Source: Batkoa obscura
Lineage: Eukaryota > Entomophthoromycota > Entomophthoromycetes > Entomophthorales > Batkoaceae
NCBI GenBank assembly: GCA_030770535.1
Contig: JASVEC010000014.1
Location: forward strand, 1,142,501-1,177,740
Length of the DNA stretch: 35,240 nucleotides
Direction: 5' to 3'
The notes beneath the pieces were generated by a model, which was not told the DNA's origin, ran no database searches, and saw nothing but the letters and a program-made list of their open reading frames with translations. The position numbers were made by a program, and so were the translations under genes. Shown piece after piece: positions 1-8,724 of this stretch. Numbering within the stretch: the first letter of the stretch is position 1; every line of letters starts with the position of its first letter.

Positions 1-289
1 AACTTTTTCCTTTTTTGGACAAAAAAATGTTTAACATGTATTTTTTCAGAATCATGCCGAGTTTTTGACGAAATTTTGTTGAACTTTAAATTAATGTTAA
101 GTTAAGTGAATTTATAGTAAGATTAATGAAATTTAATATAGTTTTTTAAATATAAAAGCTATGGAATTGAAATTAATTCTTTATATATAAAAGATAGCTT
201 AAAACCTATTTGAATTATTAAAAATGATATATTTATAATGAAAATTTTGAAATAAAACGTGATTTTTGAAAAATTGTATACTTTTATAT
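1..289. other. AT-rich non-coding DNA
   Basis: No open frame, RNA gene or mobile-element end is visible here. The stretch is dominated by A and T runs, and every frame is crowded with stops. Confidence 0.6.
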
Positions 290-1085
290 TAATAACTAAT
301 TAAATATATATTTTAATAACTTTGAAATAGCACCTACATATGTAAAAAAATTACTAAAATCGAATGGTATAATTTAAATTAGAGATTATATAGTAAAAAA
401 AAACGATTAATTTTTTTTTACTTAATAAAATACCGTTTTTACAATAAATAAAAATTTCAAAACTCATTAAATAACTTTTTAAATAACACAAACATATGTA
501 AAAAATTAATAGAAATCGAATAATATAAGTTTTATAGCTGTAGGTTCGATAAGAAAAAAGTTATTAAACTTTTAAGTTTTTAAATTTTTTTTTTTTTTTT
601 TTTTAAAGTTATATAAAAATATATACGTTTTTAATTATGTACTTTCAAAAAAGTAAAAATTATAAAAAACAACCAAAGTATAAAGTTGCGAATTTACAGC
701 TGATACTCTTAAGACATTTTTTGATATAAAAATGAATTAAAGTTAAAGAATAAATAAAAAATTAATAATATTATTAAAAAATATTCAAATTAAAAAACCT
801 TTATTAATTTATTAAAAATTAATAAAAATACTTTTTAGTATTTAAAACACCATGTACATATATAAAAAAATAAGGAGAATCAATCAGTGCTACTTAATTT
901 GGGGGTTATATAATAATAAAAATTAAAATCAAAATATTTATTTTATTATATAAAAAAGATATATTTATATTAATAGTTAATTTAATACTTGCTTTAAATT
1001 TTTTAAAACAGTATATATATGTGTAAAAAAAACAAGAGGAATCGAAGAGTATAGTTCAAATCACATGTTACATAATAAGAATTAA
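290..1085. repeat. Degenerate tandem array, unit about 160-180 bp
   Basis: Four diverged copies of one motif can be aligned: a CATATGTAAAAAA-like core followed by an A-rich gap, a GAATCGAAT-like core and a TATA stretch. The cores lie near 336-371, 492-529, 853-896 and 1014-1058. Spacings are about 157, 362 and 160 bases, so one unit between the second and third copies has probably decayed. Each core is followed by TTATATAGTAA- or GATAAGAA-like sequence and then an A/T run. Function is unknown; an old satellite or subtelomeric repeat is the simplest reading. Confidence 0.5.
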
Positions 1086-1140
1086 CCAAAGATTCGAAAT
1101 TTTGAAAAAAATTTACATTTAAAATTTGCATTAAAATTTG

Positions 1141-1560
1141 CATATACAGGGGTACATAAACTAAAAGATCGAACTTTAACTTCTTTCTCTTTTATTTCCC
1201 TAAGCTACACTTGAAAATTTTATAGTTAAATTTAGTATTTTCTATTAATAGACATTATATTTGGAATTTATTAATAGCTATTAATAGTTATTAATAACTA
1301 TTAACTACTAATAATAATTTATAATAGCTTTTAATAGCCTATAATAGTTCCTACTAGCTTTTACTATACTATTCCAAAATGTTCTAGTAAGTTCTATCTT
1401 TTTTTAAGTATTTTTTGAAATTTTTTCAAAGTATTTTTTAAAAATTGAAAAATTTTTGAGGATATTTTTAATAGGGGAAAGGGTAAGTTTAAAGTTAAAT
1501 CACTGCTCAAATTTTTTCTAAACAAAAATTGAGTGCCAGTGTCCCCCTCACAAGGATATG
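1141..1560. other. Non-coding DNA with a TTAATAG-rich simple repeat
   Basis: Between about 1258 and 1375 the sequence drifts through TATTAATAG, TTATTAATAAC, TTTATAATAGC and TTTTAATAGCC, which looks like a decayed short tandem repeat. A C-rich patch GTGTCCCCCTCAC lies near 1540. There is no gene. Confidence 0.4.
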
Positions 1561-1614
1561 AATTATATTCTCTCCTCCTTTTTATTAGGTTTAATTTTTA
1601 TTTAAAAAAAAAGT

Positions 1615-1800
1615 ATCATTTTTGAAATAAAAATTATTATTATAAGTTTTAAAAGTATTTTTTATCTTTTTCATTATTTTAATTTTAATTTTATAAAAGA
1701 GAAATATCTTTTTCAAAATAAAAATTAATAAAAAATCTTAAAAGTATTTTCCTTTCCTTTTTATCATTTTTTTTATTAGTGTAAAAAAACCATCTCTTTT
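1615..1800. repeat. Imperfect tandem duplication, unit about 92 bp
   Basis: TTTTTGAAATAAAAATTA followed by TTTTAAAAGTATTTT starts near 1618 and recurs from about 1710 as TTTTTCAAAATAAAAATTA followed by TCTTAAAAGTATTTT. Both copies run on into a pyrimidine-rich stretch. Two diverged copies are seen and nothing is coded. Confidence 0.4.
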
Positions 1801-1812
1801 ATAATAATAAAT

Positions 1813-1922
1813 AAAAATTGTCAAAAAGTGTCCCCTAATAAAACAGTTTTATAAGCTTTAAAAGAAAAACAAAAAAATAAAGTTAACAAGTGTCCCCTGA
1901 TAAACAAAATTTTGATAGCTTT
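1813..1922. repeat. Two-copy repeat around AAGTGTCCCCT
   Basis: GTCAAAAAGTGTCCCCTAAT (near 1820) recurs 62 bases later as GTTAACAAGTGTCCCCTGAT. Each is followed by an A-rich stretch, then ATAAGCTTT or ATAGCTTT. A related GTGTCCCCC lies at about 1540. Confidence 0.4.
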
Positions 1923-1939
1923 CATCTTCAAAATTTAAA

Positions 1940-2009
1940 CTCGAGAACACAATAACTTAAGTAATTATTATGTTATGATCAATCATAGAACGACAAAGCG
2001 ATATTTCAC
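1940..2009 (+). mobile_element. TEL element, 3' end fragment
   Basis: CTCGAGAACACAATAACTTA through ACAAAGCGATATTTCAC matches the last 70 bases of the TEL copy at 9518-9981 and ends at the same terminal CAC. The remaining 5' portion of TEL is not recognisable upstream. It shows that TEL was once present well away from the present telomere. Confidence 0.65.
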
Positions 2010-2266
2010 AATGATACTATTTTATTTAATACATTGATTAGAATTTAATAAGTCCAGAAACAATAACTTTTATGTTTATTTTAACTATGTAGCTACAAAA
2101 TATTTATTACTAGCTTATCTGAATAAGTGTAATTATTATAATATTATAATCCAAACTTATCATAGGTAAATAAAGCTTTAAAATATAGCTAAACATTAAG
2201 TTATAAATATAAATAATATTAGATAAAAGAAATAAAAAATTGTTTGAGTTACTTTTTTAAATATAT

Positions 2267-2360
2267 GTGGATGTATTTTTTGTTTAAAATTTTATTAATA
2301 ATCTTTCCACTTAAACAGTGCTTAAGAAATGGAAAAATAATGAAATCAAAAAAACATCCC
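2267..2360 (-). mobile_element. MITE copy 1
   Basis: The left end is mutated to GTGGATG; the right end is ACATCCC. The core CCACTTAAACAGTGCTTAAG and the trailing GGAAAAATAATGAAATC place it in the reverse orientation. Flanks are ATAT and AATA. Confidence 0.8.
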
Positions 2361-2597
2361 AATATATTAAAAGGTTAAATATATACATTTAATCTTTAAG
2401 TTAATGCTTTCTTTCTGAAATTATTAATTTGAGTTTTTTTTATTATTATTATTTAATAAAGCTTACTTATTTTTTGTATTCTTATAATGTATTTTTCATT
2501 TAATATTAGTTTAAATTAAAAACTGAGCTAAAAAATACAAAATTCATTAGCTTTTATAGAAATCAGGTAGAAAATTAAAAAAACTGAAATACCATTA

Positions 2598-4119
2598 GGG
2601 GTTGTCTGAATTAGTTTCATTATTTTATCCAATTTTTGAAAAATTTTGTATTTTAAAAACTTCGCTTAAAATTCTATAAAATCACATCTTTTATTAAAAC
2701 AAAAGTACCCAAACACAGTTCTAAATCATTATATTATAGCTCATACTGTAAGTTAGTTGAATTTCTACTAGATCTTAAATACGTGTTCTTATAAAACTTA
2801 ATTGAGAAATATTTATTATCAACTGCTTTATAACCAACATTGTAGATTTATTATCAAATAAATAAACTATTTTAATGTTATAATTACATTGTTAATATAT
2901 TGCCAAGTTAACAAATAGCTGCATGGGAAGGAGTAGTTAGCCCCAAAACTATAGTTAACCATCCCTATATAGTACAAGTAATAATAGTTTTTACATATTA
3001 TTACAGTTACTTGTTCTTTGACTATTTATCAACTTAGCTATTAATAACTTAAGTAATCTTAACATTTAACAATCTATTTCTATCATTTAACAAACTACTT
3101 ACTTGCTTAGTAAATATCGAAAATTTTAAATTCTCTGTTATCTTCGTAAGGTAAGCTGGGATCGATCTTTTAATTTTTCTGTTTTCTATAGACTTTATAA
3201 CTCTAATTGTAGCTATATCGCTTTTTTTGATGTATCAGATACTGGATAACAATGTAGTTTATTGTTATGTTTAATAAAGTGTAAATACTTCTTAATGCCC
3301 TGCATCTTTATTATTCTTTTTGTATTTTTGTTTCTTTTATACTTTTTAAAAATTGTATCTGTTTTCCCATTATTAACAGTCGAGTTATTAGTTTTATTAT
3401 GCTCGCAAATAAAAGCCTCAAATCTTGAAATTAGTTGATTGATATCTTCTATTTTACCTAACGCTTCAAAACTACTTTTCCATTTTGAAAGGTTTCCAAA
3501 ATGTCCATCAATTATACTTTTTCCATGATGCTCAGCAAAAAAATTAAGATTAACATTCAAACTACTATTTATTTTATGAATTTCTTTAAACATATAGTGT
3601 AGAAACTCTTGGGATCTAAAATGATTTCCTGTATCTGCCCATATATTAATTTTTGTAAACTTTTTAAATAGAAGCTCTGTAGAGATTAAATCGATTAAAC
3701 AATCTCCTGCATATGGGGGTGTTTTTTTTAACTTCATTATTTTTTCCATTTTTTAAGCGATGTTTAAGTGGAAAATTTGTTAGTAAAATTTTTAAACATA
3801 AAAATACATCCCCATATGCTGAATCATGATTCAATATTTCAGATAAATAATCAAAGTAAACTTTGCCTATTGTTTTATCATCTTTTAAATATAATACACC
3901 AAAGCCTAATACTGATATAGCTTGTTTATTATAATGATCTAGATTTATTGAATCTGGTCTTGTTCCTATTTCCATATTTTGTTTAAAATCTAAAACTATT
4001 ATACAACTTTTGTTATTTAATTTTTTAATAGTTTCATTAAATGTGTTTTTTTGACTATCAACACAGAATTTATGTAATTTGTATAACTTTTCTTCTTCAT
4101 TGAAAATTTCTTCTATGTT
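2598..4119 (-). mobile_element. Transposon piece F1, 3' portion, left arm of a foldback
   Basis: The transposon 3' terminus GGGGTTGTCTGAATTAG begins at 2598. The copy reads leftward from the middle of the transposase to the 3' end, carries MITE 2 at 3715-3813, and is cut off near 4119, where the head-to-head copy F2 begins. The 5' half of the element is absent. The usual ATAT flank is not preserved at 2594-2597 (ATTA). Confidence 0.85.
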
Positions 4120-4128
4120 GATAGTCAA
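3168..4128 (-). pseudogene. Transposase pseudogene in F1 (core and C-terminus)
   Basis: This is the fragment from EEIFNEEEKLYK to the C-terminal region. It includes the probable first catalytic aspartate in CIIVLDFKQN, the second in NIWADTGNHFRS and the third in HGKSIIDGHFG. The product would be a cut-and-paste DNA transposase acting on the GGGG-type ends seen here; that role is inferred from the D-D-D layout. MITE 2 splits it between HDSAY and AGDC. One A is missing from the A-run before the codons for SDIVPIK compared with the copies at 8675 and 12536, so the frame ends early at KKAI. The apparent start MTIN is an artefact of the foldback junction. The N-terminal half is missing. F2 shares the same missing A, so the two arms descend from one copy. 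Confidence 0.75.
3715..3813 (+). mobile_element. MITE copy 2
   Basis: It is inserted in the F1 transposase at the GCATATGC site, with ATAT on both sides and complete ends. The uninterrupted site is seen at 4361-4368. Relative to the transposase it lies in the same direction as MITEs 12 and 25 and opposite to MITEs 4 and 33. Confidence 0.9.
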
Positions 4129-4767
4129 AAAAACACATTTAATGAAACTATTAAAAAATTAAATAACAAAAGTTGTATAATAGTTTTAGATTTTAAACAA
4201 AATATGGAAATAGGAACAAGACCAGATTCAATAAATCTAGATCATTATAATAAACAAGCTATATCAGTATTAGGCTTTGGTGTATTATATTTAAAAGATG
4301 ATAAAACAATAGGCAAAGTTTACTTTGATTATTTATCTGAAATATTGAATCATGATTCAGCATATGCAGGAGATTGTTTAATCAATTTGATCTCTACAGA
4401 GCTTCTATTTGCGAGCATAATAAAACTAATAACTCGACTGTTAATAATGGGAAAACAGATACAATTTTTAAAAAGTATAAAAGAAACAAAAATACAAAAA
4501 GAATAATAAAGATGCAGGGCATTAAGAAGTATTTATACTTTATTAAACATAACAATAAACTACATTGTTATCCAGTATCTGATACATCAAAAAAAGCGAT
4601 ATAGCTACAATTAGAGTTATAAAGTCTATAGAAAACAGAAAAATTAAAAGATCGATCCCAGCTTACCTTACGAAGATAACAGAGAATTTAAAATTTTCGA
4701 TATTTACTAAGCAAGTAAGTAGTTTGTTAAATGATAGAAATAGATTGTTAAATGTTAAGATTACCTA
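4111..4767 (+). pseudogene. Transposase pseudogene in F2, internally deleted
   Basis: The frame is readable from the DFKQN catalytic segment (about 4189) to AGDCLINLISTELLF, then jumps directly into CEHNKTNNSTVNNGKTD. The deletion removes the second and third catalytic aspartates, so this copy cannot encode an active enzyme. TATTT occurs at both deletion edges of the undeleted sequence, pointing to short-homology end joining. Downstream it shares the one-base A-run loss of F1 and ends as SDTSKKAI. Confidence 0.75.
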
Positions 4768-5112
4768 AATTATTAATAGCTAAGTTAATAAATAGTCAAA
4801 GAACAAGTAATTGTAATAATATGTAAAAACTATTATTACTTGTACTATATAGGGATGGTTAACTATAGTTTTGGGGCTAATCACTCCCTCCCATGCAGCT
4901 ATTTATTAACTTGGCAATATATTAATAATGTAATTATAACATTAAAATAGTTTATTTGATAATAAATCTACAATGTTGGTTATAAAGCAGTTGATAATAA
5001 ATATTTCTCAATTAAGTTTTATAAGAACATGTATTTAAGATCTAGTGAAATTCAACTAAACTTACAGTATGAGCTATAATAGAATGATTTAGAACTGTGT
5101 CTGGGTACTTTT
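4111..5112 (+). mobile_element. Transposon piece F2, right arm of the foldback
   Basis: It mirrors F1: from GTTGATAGTC at 4111 it reads rightward through the transposase and the 3' untranslated part, and stops abruptly at GGGTACTTTT (5112), about 100 bases short of the transposon end. It lacks MITE 2, showing the empty GCATATGC site. It also lacks about 270 bases of coding sequence at about 4410. Outside those gaps it is almost identical to F1. Confidence 0.85.
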
Positions 5113-5300
5113 AGGTACATAAACCAAAATTTTCTAACTTATGGCTAATTAGTTAAACAAAAACTGCTTTTAACCCTAATTATTAAATATCAACTTTTGC
5201 ATTATATTAAAAGTAAAATTACTATTTTTGATATTACAATTTTATAATAAATCATTTGACTAAGTTTATATAATTAATTTAAAGTTTAGAGTTATCAAAT
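5113..5300. other. Non-coding DNA resembling the edge of the old TEL-like insert
   Basis: Read in reverse, 5120-5200 matches 11290-11345: both share TTTAATAATTAG, then AAAGCAG, then TAATTAG. The reverse strand also contains TTAGGGTTA (5171-5179), possibly a vestige of telomeric repeat. No gene is seen. Confidence 0.45.
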
Positions 5301-5372
5301 GGCTTAGTGGTCTAGTGGTATGATTCTCGCTTTGGGTGCGAGAGGCCCTGGGTTCAATTCCCAGCTGAGCCC
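5301..5372 (+). tRNA. tRNA-Pro (anticodon UGG)
   Basis: All parts of a cytosolic tRNA are present. The acceptor GGCTTAG pairs with CTGAGCC (one G-U), and the D-arm segment reads TGGTCTAGTGGTATGA. The anticodon stem CTCGC/GCGAG encloses the loop TTTGGGT with TGG at 5333-5335. The T arm CTGGG-TTCAATT-CCCAG carries the internal B-box promoter, and the discriminator is C. It would decode CCA and, by wobble, other proline codons. There is no intron and CCA is not encoded. A T5 run at 5382-5386 is a good RNA polymerase III stop. It is the only clearly intact host gene in the window and lies between transposon fragments. Confidence 0.95.
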
Positions 5373-5381
5373 AATTACATA

Positions 5382-5386
5382 TTTTT
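5382..5386 (+). terminator. Pol III terminator of tRNA-Pro
   Basis: TTTTT begins ten bases after the tRNA 3' end, the usual signal for RNA polymerase III release. Confidence 0.7.
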
Positions 5387-5523
5387 ATATATTAAATCTT
5401 ATCTAAAAAAAACTTTCAATATTTATCTAACTTAATAAAAAAAACGCAACAATAATAAGAGTTACTTAAAGTAATTTAAAACTAGATATCAAAACTACAG
5501 TTTTTTTTATATTTAATTAATAT

Positions 5524-5860
5524 AGAGTTATTTAAATTGGTTTCAGAATTTATTTAAAGTTAATCCAAATTTTGAATTTTTAAATTTGTACCTTTAATGT
5601 GATAATTAAATCTAAAAAGCCTAAAATTAAATCTCTTTATTTAAAACTTATTTCAATTATTTCCTTTTCTTAAATAGCTAATTTTCTTAACTATATGTTT
5701 TATGTTGTTTCTATTAGATATTTAACAGATATGTAACATATAAAACTATATGATGATATAAATAGAGCTGTTTGACCTTATTTACTGTTTCCCTTAAAAC
5801 ACTGATTTTATACATTGCTTGATTAAGTTTGTTATTATCGATGATAAACTGATAATATAT
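5524..5860. mobile_element. Rearranged transposon fragment E (5' leader joined to inverted coding piece)
   Basis: 5530-5783 matches the 5' leader of the transposon in forward orientation; compare AATTGGTTTCAGAAT and AAAAAGCCTAAAATTAAATC with 6972 onward. At about 5784 it switches to the reverse strand of the N-terminal coding region: CTGTTTCCCTTAAAACACTG and TATCGATGATAAACTGATAA match 14283-14355. It stops at GATAATATAT, exactly where transposon C begins with GGGG. That ATAT is a natural site in the transposase gene, so C looks inserted into an older copy. Confidence 0.7.
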
Positions 5861-6307
5861 GGGGTTGTCTGAATTAGTTTCATTATTTTATCCAATTTTT
5901 GAAAAATTTTGTATTTTAAAAACTTCGCTTAAAATTCTATAAAATCACATCTTTTATTAAAACAAAAGTACCCAAACACAGTTCTAAATCATTCTATTAT
6001 AGCTCATACTGTAAGTTTAGTTGAATTTCACTAGATCTTAAATACATGTTCTTATAAAACTTAATTGAGAAATATTTATTATCAACTGCTTTATAACCAA
6101 CATTGTAGATTTATTATCAAATAAACTATTTTAATGTTATAATTACATTATTAATATATTGCCAAGTTAACAAATAGCTGCATGGGAGGGAGTAGTTAGC
6201 CCCAAAACTATAGTTAACCATCCCTATATAGTACAAGTAATAATAGTTTTTACATATTATTACAGTTACTTGTTCTTTGACTATTTATTAACTTAGCTAT
6301 TAATAAC

Positions 6308-6830
6308 TTAAGTAATCTTAACATTTAACAATCTATTTCTATCATTCAACAAACTACTTACTTGCTTAGTAAATATCGAAAATTTTAAATTCTCTGTTAT
6401 CTTCATAAGGTAAGCTGGGATCGATTTTTTAATTTTTCTGTTTTCTATAGACTCTATAACTTTAATTGGGACTATATCGCTTTTTTTTGATGTATCAGAT
6501 ACTGGATAACAATGTAGTTTATTGTTATGTTTAATAAAGTATAAATACTTCTTAATGCCCTGCATCTCTATTATTCTTTTTGTATTTTTGTTTCTTTTAT
6601 AATTTTTAAAAATTATATCTGTTTTCCCATTATTAACAGTCGAGTTATTAGTTTTATTATGCTCGCAAATAAAAGCCTCAAATCTTGAAATTAGTTGATT
6701 GATATCTTCTATTTTACCTAACGCTTCAAAACTACTTTTCCATTTTGAAAGGTTTCCAAAATGTCCATCAATTATACTTTTTCCATGATGCTCAGCAAAA
6801 AAATTAAGATCAATATTTAAACTACTATTT
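6308..6830 (-). pseudogene. Transposase C-terminal fragment in C
   Basis: It encodes NSSLNIDLNFFAEHHGKSII onward to NRLLNVKIT and stops. Only the third catalytic aspartate (HGKSIID) and the basic C-terminal region (KKYKRNKNTKR-type residues) are kept; the first two aspartates are missing. The reading frame also runs through MITE 3, giving an artificial N-terminus SGKIASKILEHKNTSP. This copy differs from the B copies at several residues (NYKRNKN, IIFK, YLMKITENLKF), so it is a separate lineage. Confidence 0.75.
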
Positions 6831-6928
6831 GGGGATGTGTTTTTGTGTTCAAGGATTTTACTAGCAATTTTTCCACTCAAACAGTGCTTAAAAAATGGAA
6901 AAAGTAATGAAGCTAAAAAAACATCCCC
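6831..6928 (-). mobile_element. MITE copy 3
   Basis: The duplicated flank is ATTT rather than ATAT (ACTATTT before, ATTTATTTTA after). The empty site CTACTATTTATTTTATGAA is seen at 13050-13068. It occupies the same transposase position as MITEs 6 and 31, in the same direction relative to the gene. Confidence 0.9.
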
Positions 6929-7982
6929 ATTTATTTTATATGAATTTGTTTAAATATATGGGGCTGTCCTAATTGGTTTCAGAATCTACTTAGAAATTAA
7001 TCCAAATTTAAAATTTCAAGTTTGTGTCCAATATAACGGTTAAATCTAAAAAGCCTAAAATTAAATGTCTCTATTTAAAACTTATTTTAATTGTTTCCTT
7101 TTCTTAAATAGCTAATTTTCCTAACTATATATTTTATGTTAGCTCTGTTAGATATTTAACAGATATATAATATATAACTATATGATTATATAATTACATA
7201 AATACAGTTATTCGGCTTTGTTTTCTGTTGAAATAAAAATAAATGCAAACTTTCATTAAACTTCGAAATCGAATTTTTGAAAATTTCACTACAATAGGGA
7301 GGAGTACACAATATAAACATTGTAATTCATTTATATCAATTTTAAGAGTTACTTACAACAACCCAAGGTTTATGGAATTTTATAATAAAACAAAACAAAG
7401 AAAAGATATATTATCAAAGTTTACTATCGATAATAATAAACTTAATCAAGTAATGTATAAAATTAGTGCTTTAAGGGAAACAGGAAACAAAAATCAGCAA
7501 GTAGTGTTATTATCAACTATAGCTTCAGTATATCCTTTTGATGAATGTAAGAGTTTTGGGTTTAATATAAATATAAATCAATATGATTATTCAAAAATAA
7601 GTAATAATAATAAAATATCAACATTAAAACCTATTATTAAAAATACAAAAAAAATTAAAGATGACCTAAATTGAAACTATTGTACAATATTTACTAAATG
7701 ATTCAACTATTTCATCAAGATTTAATAAAAAAAATAATGATAGTAAATATTTGTCAGATAATACATATATTAAATAAAAGTAGAAGAATGATATATAGTA
7801 AATATTTGAATGATCTAAGAGATAAAGCAGTAGCTAGGTCAACACTTTTTAAATATATACCAAGTAATTTCAAAAATCCAGCAAGAAAAACAGATCTATG
7901 TAATATATGTGCTCAGTATACAGTTAGAAAAAAGTTACTTGAAAATAAAATAAATACAGCAAAAAACAAAGCAGAGATAGAA

Positions 7983-8045
7983 TTTATGTAATTTGTATAA
8001 TTTTTCTTCTTCATTGAAAATTTCTTCTATGTTGATAGTCAAAAA
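7983..8045 (+). other. Micro-inversion inside B-left transposase
   Basis: After GAGATAGAA the sequence continues with the reverse complement of the expected AAGAAATTTTCAATGAAGAA segment, then resumes at GTTGATAGTC. The undisturbed order is seen at 31560-31615 (reverse strand). The inverted segment is about 50 bases and matches the foldback centre at 4073-4120. Confidence 0.8.
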
Positions 8046-8278
8046 AACACATTTAATGAAACTATTAAAAAATTAAATAACAAAAGTTGTATAATAGTTT
8101 TAGATTTTAAACAAAATATGGAAATAGGAACAAGACCAGATTCAATAAATCTAGATCATTATAATAAACAAGCTATATCAGTATTAATTTTAGTGTTCTA
8201 TATTTAAAAGATGATAAAACAATAGGCAAAGTTTACTTTGATTATTTACCTGAAATGTTAAATCATGATTCAGCATAT

Positions 8279-8375
8279 GGGAGTGTTTTTTTGGTTCATT
8301 ACTTTTTCCACCTTTTAAACACTATTTGAGCGGAAATTTTTTTAGTAAAATCCTTAAACGTAAAAAAATATCCCC
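8279..8375 (+). mobile_element. MITE copy 4
   Basis: It sits at the GCATATGC site of the transposase with ATAT flanks. Ends are slightly mutated (GGAGTG; TATCCCC). It points with the gene, whereas MITE 25 at the same site in transposon A points against it. Confidence 0.9.
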
Positions 8376-8499
8376 ATATGCAGGAGATTGTTTAATCGAT
8401 TTAATCTCTACAAAGCTTTTATTTAAGAAGTTTACAAAAACTAAATATATGAGCAGATACATAAAATCATTTTAAATCCCAAGAGTTCTTACACTATAT

Positions 8500-8597
8500 G
8501 GGGATGTGTTTTTTTGTTCAAGGATTTTACTAGCAATCTTTCCACTCAAATAGTGCTTAAAAAATGGAAAAATAATGAAACTAAAAAAAACAGCCCC
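8500..8597 (-). mobile_element. MITE copy 5
   Basis: It is inserted at CACTATATG/TTTAAA in B-left with ATAT flanks. The empty site CACTATATGTTTAAAG is seen at 26399-26414. Its mirror partner is MITE 32. Confidence 0.9.
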
Positions 8598-8626
8598 ATA
8601 TATTTAAACAAATTCATAAAATAAAT

Positions 8627-8724
8627 GGGGATGTTTTTTTAGCTTCATTACTTTTTCCATTTTTTAAGCACTGTTTGAGTGGAAAAATTGCTAGTAAAAT
8701 CCTTGAACACAAAAACACATCCCC
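8627..8724 (+). mobile_element. MITE copy 6
   Basis: It is duplicated on AAAT (ATAAATGGGG at the left, CCCCAAATAG at the right); the empty site ATAAAATAAATAGTAG is at 26419-26434. It lies 29 bases from MITE 5. The downstream transposase frame stays open through its right half. Confidence 0.9.

Larger units (their letters stand above)
5861..6959 (-). mobile_element. Transposon piece C, 3' portion
   Basis: It starts with the 3' terminus GGGGTTGTCTGAATTAG immediately after ATAT and reads in reverse through the 3' untranslated part into the C-terminal coding region. It carries MITE 3 and breaks off at TTTAAATATAT, where B-left begins. The middle and 5' half are missing. The breakpoint is the same ATAT that MITEs 5 and 32 occupy in the B copies. 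Confidence 0.85.

Noticed and set aside
7643-7680. An intron explaining the frame change after KIKDDLN
   Set aside because: No good splice pair was found; an A-run length change explains the shift, and every copy has the same run of eight A bases.
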